Of a stretch of 64,000 bases of DNA, positions 44,237 through 53,309 are shown one piece after another. The notes below the pieces were generated by a model, which had not been told where the DNA came from, did not search any database, and saw nothing but the letters and a program-made list of their open reading frames with translations. The position numbers and the translations under genes are program-made. Each line of letters begins with the position of its first letter. Within the stretch, counting starts at the first letter, position 1. The DNA comes from JADFAK01 sp047615865 (lineage in GTDB: Bacteria > Bacteroidota > Bacteroidia > Flavobacteriales_D > Sanyastnellaceae): assembly GCA_047615865.1 (NCBI GenBank), contig JBLHIB010000001.1, positions 73,359 to 137,358 of the forward strand. The letters are read 5' to 3'.

Positions 44237-44284
44237 GTTTTGTCGTTTGAGACTATAGACGACAAATTTCGCAATAACGTTGGA

Positions 44285-45400
44285 CTAATTAGAAACCATT
44301 TGGAAAGGATCTGCATAACGCTGGTCATCAAGCAATTCATGATCTGTCAAAGTCTTCAAGAATGCTTTCAGTGCCTCCTTCTCATGCGTTGTCATATTCA
44401 TCTTTATTGCCTCAACCGGAACGTCATCAATTTCCCAACCTCCAAAATTGTTCTGCAATCTGAAATCCAATGACGGGTGATCTACAATTCCCGTGCTATA
44501 ATGATTGAGAACATCATCCAAAGTTGAAAAACGACCGTCGTGCATGTATGGACCAGTTACTGCTACATTCCTTAAAGAAGGAATCTTGAACCATCCTTCC
44601 ATTCCTTCCTGCCATTCGCCTTGGCCCTCATCGACGTACTCCATTTCAAGTCCAATATTCGCAGATCCCCAGCCTCTAAAATGTGGCCCATTGTGGCAGC
44701 TTGCGCATTGCATTTCATTTTCAAACAAGAGTTTACCTTCCATTTCCTGTACACTGAAATTGGCAAATTCAATATCCTGCCCTTCGTCAAACTTTGTACG
44801 ATAAGACACTATTGCCCTCATAAAGTCGGCAAGAGCAATTGAAATATTTTCTACATTAATCACGTCGCTGCCGAAGGCTTTTGAGAATAATGGCTTGTAA
44901 TAATCCAATGCCTCAATCTTAACGACCAACTTCTGAACATCATCGATTCCCATTTCAATATGGTTTTCAATCGGCATCAGAACCTGATCTTCAAGCACTT
45001 CTGCTCGTTGATCCCAAAAATAAGGCCCGGTCCAAGCCGTGTTCACAATGGTCATAGAATTTCGTGGAGTCTCCAGCAGTTGAAAACCTTCACTGAAAGA
45101 GGACTTATCAGCAAACCCATTTGTTTGCAAGTGACAAGATGCGCAGGAAGTTCTATTGTTAAAGCTAATTTTTTTGTCATAGAATAAGACACGTCCTAAT
45201 GTAACGGTCTCATCTATGTTTGTCCCTGTGTAAGGAATCTCTCCCATGAATGACATTTCCTCAGGAACGACATCACGGTAATTGTATTCGGTATCTGGGA
45301 GTATGGGAACCAGGGATCCTTGAGCAGGTTCAACTGGCTTAGTGCATGAATAAACAAGTAGAGCAGTTAGCAGACTGAGTGGAAAAAGTAGTTTTTTCAT
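44285..45400 (-). CDS. Dihaem cytochrome c peroxidase-type lipoprotein
   Basis: A 371-residue protein of the CcpA/MauG family: lipobox LLVYSC, then two CxxCH haem sites (CASCHLQTNGFAD and CASCHNGPHF) and the segments TPRNSMTIVNTAWTGPYFWDQRAEVLEDQ and PSLRNVAVTGPYMHDGRFSTLDDV typical of the family. It reduces H2O2 with electrons from a periplasmic cytochrome, or, in MauG-like members, modifies a protein. The lipid anchor places it on a periplasmic face. Confidence 0.88.
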   Translation of the reverse strand: MKKLLFPLSLLTALLVYSCTKPVEPAQGSLVPILPDTEYNYRDVVPEEMSFMGEIPYTGTNIDETVTLGRVLFYDKKISFNNRTSCASCHLQTNGFADKSSFSEGFQLLETPRNSMTIVNTAWTGPYFWDQRAEVLEDQVLMPIENHIEMGIDDVQKLVVKIEALDYYKPLFSKAFGSDVINVENISIALADFMRAIVSYRTKFDEGQDIEFANFSVQEMEGKLLFENEMQCASCHNGPHFRGWGSANIGLEMEYVDEGQGEWQEGMEGWFKIPSLRNVAVTGPYMHDGRFSTLDDVLNHYSTGIVDHPSLDFRLQNNFGGWEIDDVPVEAIKMNMTTHEKEALKAFLKTLTDHELLDDQRYADPFQMVSN

Positions 45401-45481
45401 GGTAAATTTTTACAATTGGCAAGTTACAAATATCTCGCGCAAACACTCCATGTTATTGATTTGTAGGTGCTTACATATTCA

Positions 45482-46126
45482 TTAAAGATGAACAACCAAC
45501 ACTAAGGCATTGAGTAAATCCATATTCACAGAAGTGCCTTTCACATTCGAATTTGTATTGATACTTGGGAAGTTCACAGATTCATTTCCTGATGTTCCTT
45601 CTGAATAAAGTAGATTGATGCCCGCTTCACTACGGATGCCGATTCTAGATGAAAAGTTAAATTGAAGACCTCCTATAAACCCGAGGCCAACGCTTGTTGA
45701 TTTATCAAAGACTGTTGTGGTATCAAACGTTCCATTTGTAACAATTTTTGACTCCGTGAAGTTCCCAATTACGTCGGCTCCTAAAATCAGCTTGGTCCTA
45801 TCAGCCAATCGGATACGCCGCTCAACACCTAGTCGTAACAATGCATTTATAGCATTTTCAGTCAGCGTTTGATCAGAAACATTGGATGATGTTGATCTAT
45901 TGTTGTAGTTCAACCCAATACCAGCTCGAAATGCGGTCACATTGCCAAAATAGCCCCAAAAGCCAAGAGGTGTTTGTTCAATTATAGAAAAATTATCGTT
46001 GGGAGAAATGAATTTCGAAACGAAACCTGTCGCATTGATTCCCAGTGCGATGTTTTTGTCTTCTACTTGAGCATGGTTCTGCAAGAATAGCAGACACAGC
46101 AACCCAGTGATGAGGAGTTTAGTCAT
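45482..46126 (-). CDS. Outer-membrane barrel-like protein, paralogue B
   Basis: A 214-residue paralogue of the protein at 42773-43381. From ATG 46126 it has a signal peptide (MTKLLITGLLCLLFLQNHAQ) and shares GINATGFVSKFISPND and the ending NMDLLNALVLVVHL. The middle is longer and beta-rich. No family recognised; a barrel or surface scaffold is only a guess. It precedes the dihaem peroxidase gene in the same direction with a short gap. Confidence 0.6.
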   Translation of the reverse strand: MTKLLITGLLCLLFLQNHAQVEDKNIALGINATGFVSKFISPNDNFSIIEQTPLGFWGYFGNVTAFRAGIGLNYNNRSTSSNVSDQTLTENAINALLRLGVERRIRLADRTKLILGADVIGNFTESKIVTNGTFDTTTVFDKSTSVGLGFIGGLQFNFSSRIGIRSEAGINLLYSEGTSGNESVNFPSINTNSNVKGTSVNMDLLNALVLVVHL

Positions 46127-46259
46127 AGTCGTATTCAATTTCGCGTCCAGCTTAACCTGCACGTTGGACAGTGAGATAACTTAATTCGAATTATTCTTAT
46201 TGCTTTGAGGGACCAATTTAACCTTTTTGTTTAGCCTTTTCTCCGTCAATAAAGGGGCT

Positions 46260-46309
46260 AGTCGTTGAATAAACGCATATATACGTTTATAGACGTTTAA
46301 TCAACGACT
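46260..46309. promoter_or_regulatory. 16-bp inverted repeat upstream of the short SSB gene
   Basis: AGTCGTTGAATAAACG (46260-46275) and CGTTTAATCAACGACT (46294-46309) are inverted copies with one mismatch. A third CGTTTAT copy lies between them (46284-46290) and also pairs with ATAAACG in the left arm. It lies 62-111 bases before the GTG start of ssb. It could be a repressor operator (SOS or phage-like) or an RNA hairpin; a dimeric site seems more likely because of the length and palindromic form. Confidence 0.6.
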
Positions 46310-46370
46310 TAGGTTAGATCGCTGACGCACTTTTGAATTCGAAAACAAATCATTCATTAAAATTTACATC

Positions 46371-46709
46371 GTGAATTCAATTAGAAATCGTGTGCTATTG
46401 ATAGGCCACCTCGGCAAAGATCCCGAGTTAAAAACTTTCGACAGCGGAAAGCAAAAAGCAGCATTTCCATTAGCCACTTCGGAGAGCTACAAAGACAAAA
46501 ATGGAGACAAAGTGGAAGACACGCATTGGCATAATGTCATCGCTTGGGAAAGTCAGGCCAAACTTGCCGAAAATTTTCTCAAAAAAGGAAGCCAGGTGGC
46601 CGTTGAAGGAAAGCTCACTCACAGAAAATACGAGGACAAGGAAGGAAACCCAAAATATGTGACTGAAGTCATTGTGAACGACATTCTTTTGCTCGGCAAA
46701 AAGGTCTAG
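46371..46709 (+). CDS. ssb: Short single-stranded DNA-binding protein
   Basis: A 112-residue SSB, which is just the OB-fold: NSIRNRVLLIGHLGKDPELKTF, a central region with VEDTHWHNVIAWESQAKLAENFLKKGSQVAVEGKLTHRKYEDKEG and a C-terminal strand ILLLGKKV. The acidic DDDIPF-like tail that recruits partners is missing, so this is probably a second, specialised SSB. The start codon is GTG. It is transcribed away from the repair operon (46767-53073), convergent with its last gene. Confidence 0.88.
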   Translation: MNSIRNRVLLIGHLGKDPELKTFDSGKQKAAFPLATSESYKDKNGDKVEDTHWHNVIAWESQAKLAENFLKKGSQVAVEGKLTHRKYEDKEGNPKYVTEVIVNDILLLGKKV

Positions 46710-46766
46710 GACTGCGGTAAGGAACTGTGGGGTGCGCTTTAACTTGAGGGAAAGAGGTGCGTACCC

Positions 46767-47846
46767 CTAAGTTTCTTCAAATAGGAACATTTGTCCTTTC
46801 ACATTTCGCACAAACATGGAGGTGTTGAGTGGCGGTAGTTCCTTGTTTTTTACATATTTTCTGGAGGCAATTTGGACCATATTTCTAATCGAATCGGCAA
46901 TACTTCCGCTTCCAGTCATTCTTGTTCCCCACTTGCTTTCGTTAAGCTTTCCTTCATGTGTCTCCTTGATTAGCATAAGCACTTTCTCGGCACGTTCGGG
47001 AAAAGCCAATTTAACCCATTCTTCAAATACAGCGCCCACCTCACCATTTAACCTAACTATAATATAGGTTACAGAATTGGCACCAATCTGAGCAACAGCC
47101 TTGACGAGATCGAACACTTCATGACTATTTATTCCTGGAATAATCGGTGCCAAATTGACGTTGACCAATATGCCATTTTTCGTGAGTATTTCGAGAGTTT
47201 TTAGTCGTTGTTTCACTGATGCTGTGCGCGGTTCCATCTTGCGACGTGTGTCTTCTAAAAGTGTTGTTATCGACAAAGTCATGCGGAGGAGTCCAAGTTC
47301 GTTAAGCTCCTTTAACAAGTCCAAATCTCTGAGAACAAGGCTGTTTTTGGTGATAATAGAAACGGGATTTCTGTACCTCAAAAACACTCTGAGTAGCTCA
47401 CGAGTAATGCCCAGTTTCCTCTCCAAAGGTTGGTAGCAATCGGTATTTCCTGAAAGGAGAACAACTTGTGGTTTCCAGCTCTTTGATTTGAAGGCTTTAG
47501 TTAAGAGTTCAGCAGCGTCTGATTTGTAGAGAATCTTCGTTTCAAAATCTTTTCCGGGGCCATATCCCCAGTATTGATGAGAATTTCGGGCATAGCAATA
47601 AACGCAACCATGTTCGCATCCCTGGTAAGGGTTGATCGAATAATCAAATGATAGGTCCTTGCTCGTATTTTTACTTAAGACTGTTTTTGGATGAACCTGA
47701 ATGAAAGTCGTTGCGTTGGATTCTACTGGCTCTTCTTCCATGTGGCAATGATTCTTATAGGCGTCCTCTGTTTTGTAGGTATTGCTAGCAAATTTATTGT
47801 CGGGATTACTTTGAGCTCCTCTACCTCGATTCAAATTCTTGTCCAT
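46767..47846 (-). CDS. PA0069 family radical SAM protein
   Basis: A radical S-adenosylmethionine protein whose CX3CX2C cluster site is in NPYQGCEHGCVYCYARNSHQY, and whose sequence resembles the spore photoproduct lyase-like family PA0069. Other landmarks: KILYKSDAAELLTKAF, VLLSGNTDCYQPLERKLGITRELL, APIIPGINSHEVFDLV. The substrate is unknown. It is the last gene of the dinB-SRAP-dnaE operon and begins 5 bases after the polymerase stop (ATG 47846); an earlier ATG at 47870 overlaps that gene. Many bacteria keep PA0069 genes beside DNA repair polymerases, which suggests a link to damage processing. Confidence 0.82.
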   Translation of the reverse strand: MDKNLNRGRGAQSNPDNKFASNTYKTEDAYKNHCHMEEEPVESNATTFIQVHPKTVLSKNTSKDLSFDYSINPYQGCEHGCVYCYARNSHQYWGYGPGKDFETKILYKSDAAELLTKAFKSKSWKPQVVLLSGNTDCYQPLERKLGITRELLRVFLRYRNPVSIITKNSLVLRDLDLLKELNELGLLRMTLSITTLLEDTRRKMEPRTASVKQRLKTLEILTKNGILVNVNLAPIIPGINSHEVFDLVKAVAQIGANSVTYIIVRLNGEVGAVFEEWVKLAFPERAEKVLMLIKETHEGKLNESKWGTRMTGSGSIADSIRNMVQIASRKYVKNKELPPLNTSMFVRNVKGQMFLFEET

Positions 47847-47851
47847 GTGGT

Positions 47852-50800
47852 TTAGCTTTCCGTTTCCCATTGACGGGAAGATTTTTCTACATCTTGTTTA
47901 TGCCGTATCCGAGTCGTAGTTCGTGAATCTGAAAACCTCGGATCTTCCACAATGGCCAACTTTTCCATTGAGGTAGTCTCTATGTTTATGCAATCAAATT
48001 CTTCGATAACTTTTCCTCTGATGACATAAATTCCACGTCCGCGAAAAGGAAATTGTTCAGCCACAGGGGGGAAATGAACGGTATCAAGCCAAGCCCCTTC
48101 CAAATCCAAAAATGTTCCGAAGTACATCTCTTTTCCATTGTGGGTTCTAGTATTTTTTACGGTTACCAGATAACCAGCAATCTCAACTTCCTTACCTATA
48201 TGATTTGGGAGGTCTGCAGCTAGTATTGTTGAAGGTTTTTCTTCGCGCAGGAGCGCAAATGGATCTTCTAGTGAAAATCCAAGTAGCTCCATCTGATCAA
48301 AGGCATCCTCTGCCACATCAGAAGACAATTCCGGAAGTTCGAACGATCGCGGTTGCTCATAAAACAAGGTGCGCTCTGGGTTGATCTTCTTCTTGGCTTT
48401 ACCCAACAGAAAATGTGACTGCCATAACAGTTCTTTTTTTGATTTTCCTGAAAATCGAAACGCTCCGATTCGCACCACTATCGCTAGTTGTTCTTGAGAC
48501 AAATTCACCCGACTTACAAAATCCACCAGTGATTCATAGGGACCCACTTCCATTCTATTGGCCAAGATCAATTTGATGGTTTGGTGTTCCAACTCCTTGA
48601 CCATACCCAGGCCAAGAAAAATATTTTTTCCATAAATGACTGTCTCAGCTCCCGATCGATTTACGCAAGGAGCTTCTATAATCCCTCCATGCATCCGCGC
48701 CTCATTCACATACAGTTCTGTTCGATAAAATCCCCCGAAATTATTGATCGTAGCCACCATATATTCAAGTGGATAGTAGGCTTTTAAAAACAGACTTTGA
48801 TAGCTCTCTACCGCGTAAGAAGCCGAATGCCCTTTGGCAAAAGCATAACCGGCAAAACTTTCAATCTGCCTCCAAATTTCATCCACTAACTTGGTTTCAT
48901 GACCTTTCTGTTTGGCCTTTTCGAAAAAGGCTCCTTGTGCTTTTTTGAATTCTTCTCTCGATCGAAATTTCCCTGACATCCCTCTTCGCAGGACATCGGC
49001 TTCGCCCATATCCAATCCGGCGAAATAATGAGCTACTTTGATCACGTCTTCTTGATAGACCATCACACCAAAAGTCTCGGGCATAATATCCAGTAAAATT
49101 GGATTTGCATCCTTTCGCCGTTCAGGAAATCTAAACCGCAATATATATTCCCGCATCATTCCACTTCGTGCCACTCCAGGTCTGATGACAGAACTAGCTG
49201 CTACAAGTCCCAAATAGTCGTCTACACGCAGCTTCCGCAACAGCATTCTCATCGCAGGTGACTCAACATAAAAACATCCGATGGCCTCGGCGTTTCGCAG
49301 CATGTCTTTGATACGTTCATCCTCCTTAAACCTCTTGATATCATGGATATCGATAAGTTCTTCCTGGGGTCGATTGTATTTTACTATTTCTACGGCATCC
49401 TTGATTTTTCCTAAACCACGCTGACTAAGAATATCGAACTTATACAGACCCACATCTTCAGCTACAACCATATCAAACTGAGTAGTTGGGTATCCTTTGG
49501 GAGGTAAGAAGGTTGCTGTGAACGAACTTATCGGTGTATTGGAGATGAGAATTCCACCGGCGTGCACGCTCAAATGGTTGGGAAACTCTTGAATAAGTGT
49601 GCTGTACTGCAATACCAACTTGGCCAGTCGATCAAGTTTGTCCATGCGAAATTGACCCTTGGTAAGCACGTCAATTTCATGCTTTGGAAGTCCAAACACC
49701 TTTCCCAATTCACGCACAACTGCGCGGTATTGAAAGGTACTATACGTTGCAATCAGCGCAACATGATCGAAGCGATTGAAGATGTACCGAGTCACATCAT
49801 CACGATCAGTCCACGAAAAATCAATATCAAAGTCTGGCGGATTCTTTCTGTACAGATTGATAAAACGCTCGAAGTACAAATCCAGTTCAATAGGATCGAC
49901 ATCGGTAATACGCAGGATATAGGCCACCACACTATTGGCTCCGCTTCCCCGTCCCACATAAAAATAGCCTTTGCTTCTCGCGTAGGAGGTAATATCCCAA
50001 TTGATAAGGAAGTAGGAAAGGAAATCCTTTTCACGGACCATGTTTAACTCCATCTTCACGCGGTCCAATATCTTCTTATTTGGCTTGGGATACCTATAAC
50101 CCATTCCCTCTTCGCACAACTTCTCTAGCAATAGATAGTCCTCCTCCTTACTCGAAGTATAGCTCTGTAAGTTTTTATGTGGTTGTTCAGTCCCAAAAGT
50201 GAAATTTATCGAGCACTGACTAATAAGATGGTTGGTATTGTCGATGATCTCAGAAAAATCTTCAAAGTCTGTAAGAAGATCATTGAGAGGACTCATTTGA
50301 TGCCACATCTCTCCCTCTTCGGAAATAGAAAGTTTACTAAGCAATGTATTGTTGTCAATAGCTCGAAGTAGACGGTGCGCATTGAAATCTTTTTTATTGC
50401 GAAAGGTCACTGTTTGCAAAACCACCATTTTATCCGTCATACTCAACCATGGTGACAATCTTAATTTCGGTATCTGTTTGCTGTGCACTCCCACGAATTC
50501 ATGTTCCAGAAGGTCTTGCCCAAGAAATGTTTTGAAGGGATAAACAACAAATGCATTTTTGAAATTCGGCGCTCGATCAGGAAAGACTGTGCGGCTGTGG
50601 ATATGCTCACTCAAATGTTCGTTGAGTTCTTTAAAGCCTGCATTATTCTTAGCAATACCCACATATATTTGATCGGCTCCATTGCGGAAATCGATTCCAA
50701 TGACTGGAAGAATATCTCGTTTTTCGCTGAGTCGAACAAAATCAAGACAAGCAGAAGTGCTATTAATATCGGTGAACACCAGTGATTTCAGACCATTACC

Positions 50801-50878
50801 AACCGCAAGATCCAGTAGTTCAGTCGGCTTGATGGTCCCATATCGCAGGGAATAATATGAATGACAGTTGAGGTACAA
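47852..50878 (-). CDS. DnaE-type DNA polymerase III alpha subunit, error-prone
   Basis: A C-family polymerase of 1008 residues. I start at TTG 50878 so that the protein begins YLNCHSYYSLRYGT, as in related proteins; the track's TTG at 50911 adds eleven residues. Catalytic Asp pair in PDFDIDFSW, third Asp near FDILSQRGLG. The N-terminal PHP domain lacks the usual HxH (NCH instead) and has DIN where active PHP has DH, so proofreading is unlikely. A C-terminal OB-fold (GYLVTVKNTRTHNGKEMYFGTF) is present but the tau-binding region of the replicative enzyme is missing. It resembles ImuC/DnaE2 translesion polymerases. Confidence 0.87.
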   Translation of the reverse strand: MYLNCHSYYSLRYGTIKPTELLDLAVGNGLKSLVFTDINSTSACLDFVRLSEKRDILPVIGIDFRNGADQIYVGIAKNNAGFKELNEHLSEHIHSRTVFPDRAPNFKNAFVVYPFKTFLGQDLLEHEFVGVHSKQIPKLRLSPWLSMTDKMVVLQTVTFRNKKDFNAHRLLRAIDNNTLLSKLSISEEGEMWHQMSPLNDLLTDFEDFSEIIDNTNHLISQCSINFTFGTEQPHKNLQSYTSSKEEDYLLLEKLCEEGMGYRYPKPNKKILDRVKMELNMVREKDFLSYFLINWDITSYARSKGYFYVGRGSGANSVVAYILRITDVDPIELDLYFERFINLYRKNPPDFDIDFSWTDRDDVTRYIFNRFDHVALIATYSTFQYRAVVRELGKVFGLPKHEIDVLTKGQFRMDKLDRLAKLVLQYSTLIQEFPNHLSVHAGGILISNTPISSFTATFLPPKGYPTTQFDMVVAEDVGLYKFDILSQRGLGKIKDAVEIVKYNRPQEELIDIHDIKRFKEDERIKDMLRNAEAIGCFYVESPAMRMLLRKLRVDDYLGLVAASSVIRPGVARSGMMREYILRFRFPERRKDANPILLDIMPETFGVMVYQEDVIKVAHYFAGLDMGEADVLRRGMSGKFRSREEFKKAQGAFFEKAKQKGHETKLVDEIWRQIESFAGYAFAKGHSASYAVESYQSLFLKAYYPLEYMVATINNFGGFYRTELYVNEARMHGGIIEAPCVNRSGAETVIYGKNIFLGLGMVKELEHQTIKLILANRMEVGPYESLVDFVSRVNLSQEQLAIVVRIGAFRFSGKSKKELLWQSHFLLGKAKKKINPERTLFYEQPRSFELPELSSDVAEDAFDQMELLGFSLEDPFALLREEKPSTILAADLPNHIGKEVEIAGYLVTVKNTRTHNGKEMYFGTFLDLEGAWLDTVHFPPVAEQFPFRGRGIYVIRGKVIEEFDCINIETTSMEKLAIVEDPRFSDSRTTTRIRHKQDVEKSSRQWETES

Positions 50879-50937
50879 AGCAAAAGATTTCAGAATAGAA
50901 ACACAGACCAAGATCTACAGAAAAGCAAAGGGAATAA

Positions 50938-51765
50938 TCAGAACAGTTGACCTTGTTCGTCTTCATTTTTCTTTCTGTTTCGTGCTCTAGACTCACCCAT
51001 TCCAAAGACTTCGATCTCTTTGTATATCTCGAAGTCATATTCCTTATAGATTCTTTGCCCGGTAGGTTCTAGTAGTTGAGACCCATTCAGTCTGGGATTT
51101 TTAATATCCGAAGAAATCGGGTAACCATTTAATCGCTCTGCTGGAAATGGTTTGAGTAGGGAGGTAACTTCGGCTAAAGGCAGACTAGGGTCAATCCAAT
51201 TTTGCTCTTCATCTGGATTAAGGATAACGGGTGACCGGTGATGGCCAATTTGGGTCATCAAGTCGTTGGACACTGTAGTAATAACTGCAAATGAATTGAT
51301 GAGCTCACCCGTCATTTCGTTGACCCAGCAGTCCCAAATTCCGGCCATGGCGAAAGGGCGTTCCCCATTTCGGAGGTAGACGACATAAGGCATGTTGAGT
51401 TTTTCTTTTTGGGGGCCTTCGATGAAGCAATCGGCCACAATGAGGCAACGCTGGGAGCGAATTGACTTTCGAAACATGGGTTTATTGACAATGCCCATTT
51501 CTCCTGTATAGCTGGGATCGTCTTGTTTGTTGTGATCTCCTTCAGCTCGTGCATTGATCATATAAAATTGCTTCTTCGCCCAAGCTGGAGTGAGACCAAA
51601 TTGGAAGAACTGCAGATCATGTGGCTTGTCCCCCGTAATAACAGGAGCATATTCGCCATGAGAAATATTCGTATTCGGCTCGTACAGCAGTGGCTGACTA
51701 GCTTGAACATTGAACCTTTTTTCAATAGCCTTAATCTTGGTTACCGTGGTATATCGTCCACACAT
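50938..51765 (-). CDS. SOS response-associated peptidase (SRAP/YedK/HMCES)
   Basis: A 275-residue SRAP protein. The catalytic Cys2 (MCGRYTT) is exposed after removal of Met and forms a thiazolidine crosslink with abasic sites in single-stranded DNA. Also seen: INARAE, KPMFRKSIRSQRCLIVADCF, and the catalytic His in GHHRSPVIL. It protects AP sites during repair. It is encoded between dinB and the DnaE-type polymerase, 60 bases before the latter's start, in the same direction. Confidence 0.93.
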   Translation of the reverse strand: MCGRYTTVTKIKAIEKRFNVQASQPLLYEPNTNISHGEYAPVITGDKPHDLQFFQFGLTPAWAKKQFYMINARAEGDHNKQDDPSYTGEMGIVNKPMFRKSIRSQRCLIVADCFIEGPQKEKLNMPYVVYLRNGERPFAMAGIWDCWVNEMTGELINSFAVITTVSNDLMTQIGHHRSPVILNPDEEQNWIDPSLPLAEVTSLLKPFPAERLNGYPISSDIKNPRLNGSQLLEPTGQRIYKEYDFEIYKEIEVFGMGESRARNRKKNEDEQGQLF

Positions 51766-51858
51766 CGCTGATAATTTATGAATTATTACTGAATCATCTA
51801 TTGGTCAAGCTGGTATATCGCGGTCAACTTGGACTACCGCATTGAAGTGTCTCTCCAC

Positions 51859-53073
51859 TTAGGTCTTTCTATTTGCCAAGAGGATTGGTGGTTCACCATT
51901 GAATGGATTTGGTCCTCCAATCGTTCGTGCTCCCATACCTGCGGCTGATATGACTGCTCGATCGCCGTAGCGTATTCTCATTCTATCCATGGCTTGGTAA
52001 AGATTGACACGTTCTTCTGTGTCGTCAAAAAGGTTGATCTGATACCCTCCTCCCACAAGGTGACTAAACCGGACACCCACCAATCGAACCAACAAACGCC
52101 TATTGTACAATTTATCAAACAGCTCCATCACTTGCGGGAGCAATGTGTGATCTGCCGAGGTATAAGCTATTCTCTTCTGAAGAGTATACGTATTGAAATC
52201 AGAATATCGAATCCTGACTGTAACACAAGCGGTTAGTTTTTGTCCGCGCCGCAATTGAAACGCCAAGTTTTCGGCCATTGCAGCCAGGATCCCCTTCAGT
52301 TTACCTATATCAATTGTATCTCGCTCAAAAGTACGCTCCGTACTTATTGATTTCCTCTCATTGTGTTGAACAACCGGACTATTGTCCAGTCCCCTTGCTT
52401 TTTTCCAGATCATTACACCATGCTTCCCAAGAACAGTTTCCATCAACTCCATGGGCATCTCTTGTACTGTCTGCACAACCTTCACTCCCAAGTGCCTAAG
52501 AGTTTGGTACGTTTTGTCTCCCACCATAGGTATTTTTTTCACCGATAAGGGCGCGAGAAAAGGCATTTCTTCCCCTTTACACACTTGTATCTCATTGTTA
52601 GGTTTTGCCTCACCTGTAGCTATTTTAGAGACTGTTTTGTTATTGGACAAGCCAAATGAAATAGGCAGTCCGGACTCTCTGATAATTCTTTGTCTAAGCT
52701 CATGCGCAAACATCATGCAGCCATAAAATTTATCCATTCCACTTAAGTCGGCATAAAACTCGTCGATCGACGATTTTTCATACAGCGGGACATGTTCTTT
52801 GACGATCTCAGTTACTATTTGGGAATACTTCATGTAGTTTGAAGAATTTCCCCGAATCACTATCGCCTCAGGACATAAGTCTCGTGCAAGTTTCATAGGC
52901 ATGGCCGAATGCACTCCAAATGACCGAGCTTCATAACTACAAGAAGCTACCACACCACGGTCACTTGTACTTCCAATAAGGATGGGCAGATCTCTTAAGC
53001 GGCTATCCATTAGCCGCTCCACCGAAACAAAAAATGTATCGAGATCCAAGTGCATGATTGATCTCTCCTGCAT
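51859..53073 (-). CDS. dinB: DNA polymerase IV (Y family)
   Basis: A 404-residue translesion polymerase. The catalytic Asp/Glu are intact in MHLDLDTFFVSVERL and SSIDEFYADLSG, unlike ImuB proteins, which lack them. A helix-hairpin-helix region follows (VGDKTYQTLRHLGV), and a beta-clamp-binding motif QINLF lies near residue 335 in GGGYQINLFDDTEE. First gene of the dinB-SRAP-dnaE-radical SAM operon. Upstream lies a 236-base gap with no recognised LexA-type site. Confidence 0.93.
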   Translation of the reverse strand: MQERSIMHLDLDTFFVSVERLMDSRLRDLPILIGSTSDRGVVASCSYEARSFGVHSAMPMKLARDLCPEAIVIRGNSSNYMKYSQIVTEIVKEHVPLYEKSSIDEFYADLSGMDKFYGCMMFAHELRQRIIRESGLPISFGLSNNKTVSKIATGEAKPNNEIQVCKGEEMPFLAPLSVKKIPMVGDKTYQTLRHLGVKVVQTVQEMPMELMETVLGKHGVMIWKKARGLDNSPVVQHNERKSISTERTFERDTIDIGKLKGILAAMAENLAFQLRRGQKLTACVTVRIRYSDFNTYTLQKRIAYTSADHTLLPQVMELFDKLYNRRLLVRLVGVRFSHLVGGGYQINLFDDTEERVNLYQAMDRMRIRYGDRAVISAAGMGARTIGGPNPFNGEPPILLANRKT

Positions 53074-53260
53074 AATGGGTCAATTGAAAATAAATAATTC
53101 GAAATAGGTAATCCTCTCGCAAAAGGGGGGTGCTAATTTAATATGTTTTTCTTTTAAAGCTAATTATTTTAGCATTTTATTTGCGAAGCGAAATAACTAG
53201 TCCAATCAAATTTTCATCGAATCGACTGTTTTGCAAGGGAATACAAAAAAAATTGGGCAC

Positions 53261-53286
53261 AAAAAAAGCCGCTTAGGACAAGCAGC
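53261..53286 (-). terminator. Intrinsic terminator of the acidic lipoprotein gene
   Basis: On the minus strand GCTGCTT (53280-53286), loop GTCCT, AAGCGGC (53268-53274), with one T-G wobble, followed by seven T (53261-53267). It lies 24 bases after the stop of the lipoprotein gene. The region between this and dinB (53074-53260) otherwise holds only A/T-rich sequence. Confidence 0.85.
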
Positions 53287-53309
53287 TCGTAAACATTCAG
53301 AAAAGGTGA

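Noticed and set aside
46729..46767. Possible terminator hairpin between ssb and the radical SAM gene
   Set aside because: The 9-bp stem GGGGTGCGC/GCGTACCCC has a 21-base loop and no U-run; its right arm reaches the stop codon.
51766..51858. GGTCAA repeats in the dinB-SRAP gap as an operator
   Set aside because: Two short copies of GGTCAAnnTGG and a 5-bp stem are present, but nothing similar is seen at dinB, ssb or the S24 gene; may be chance.
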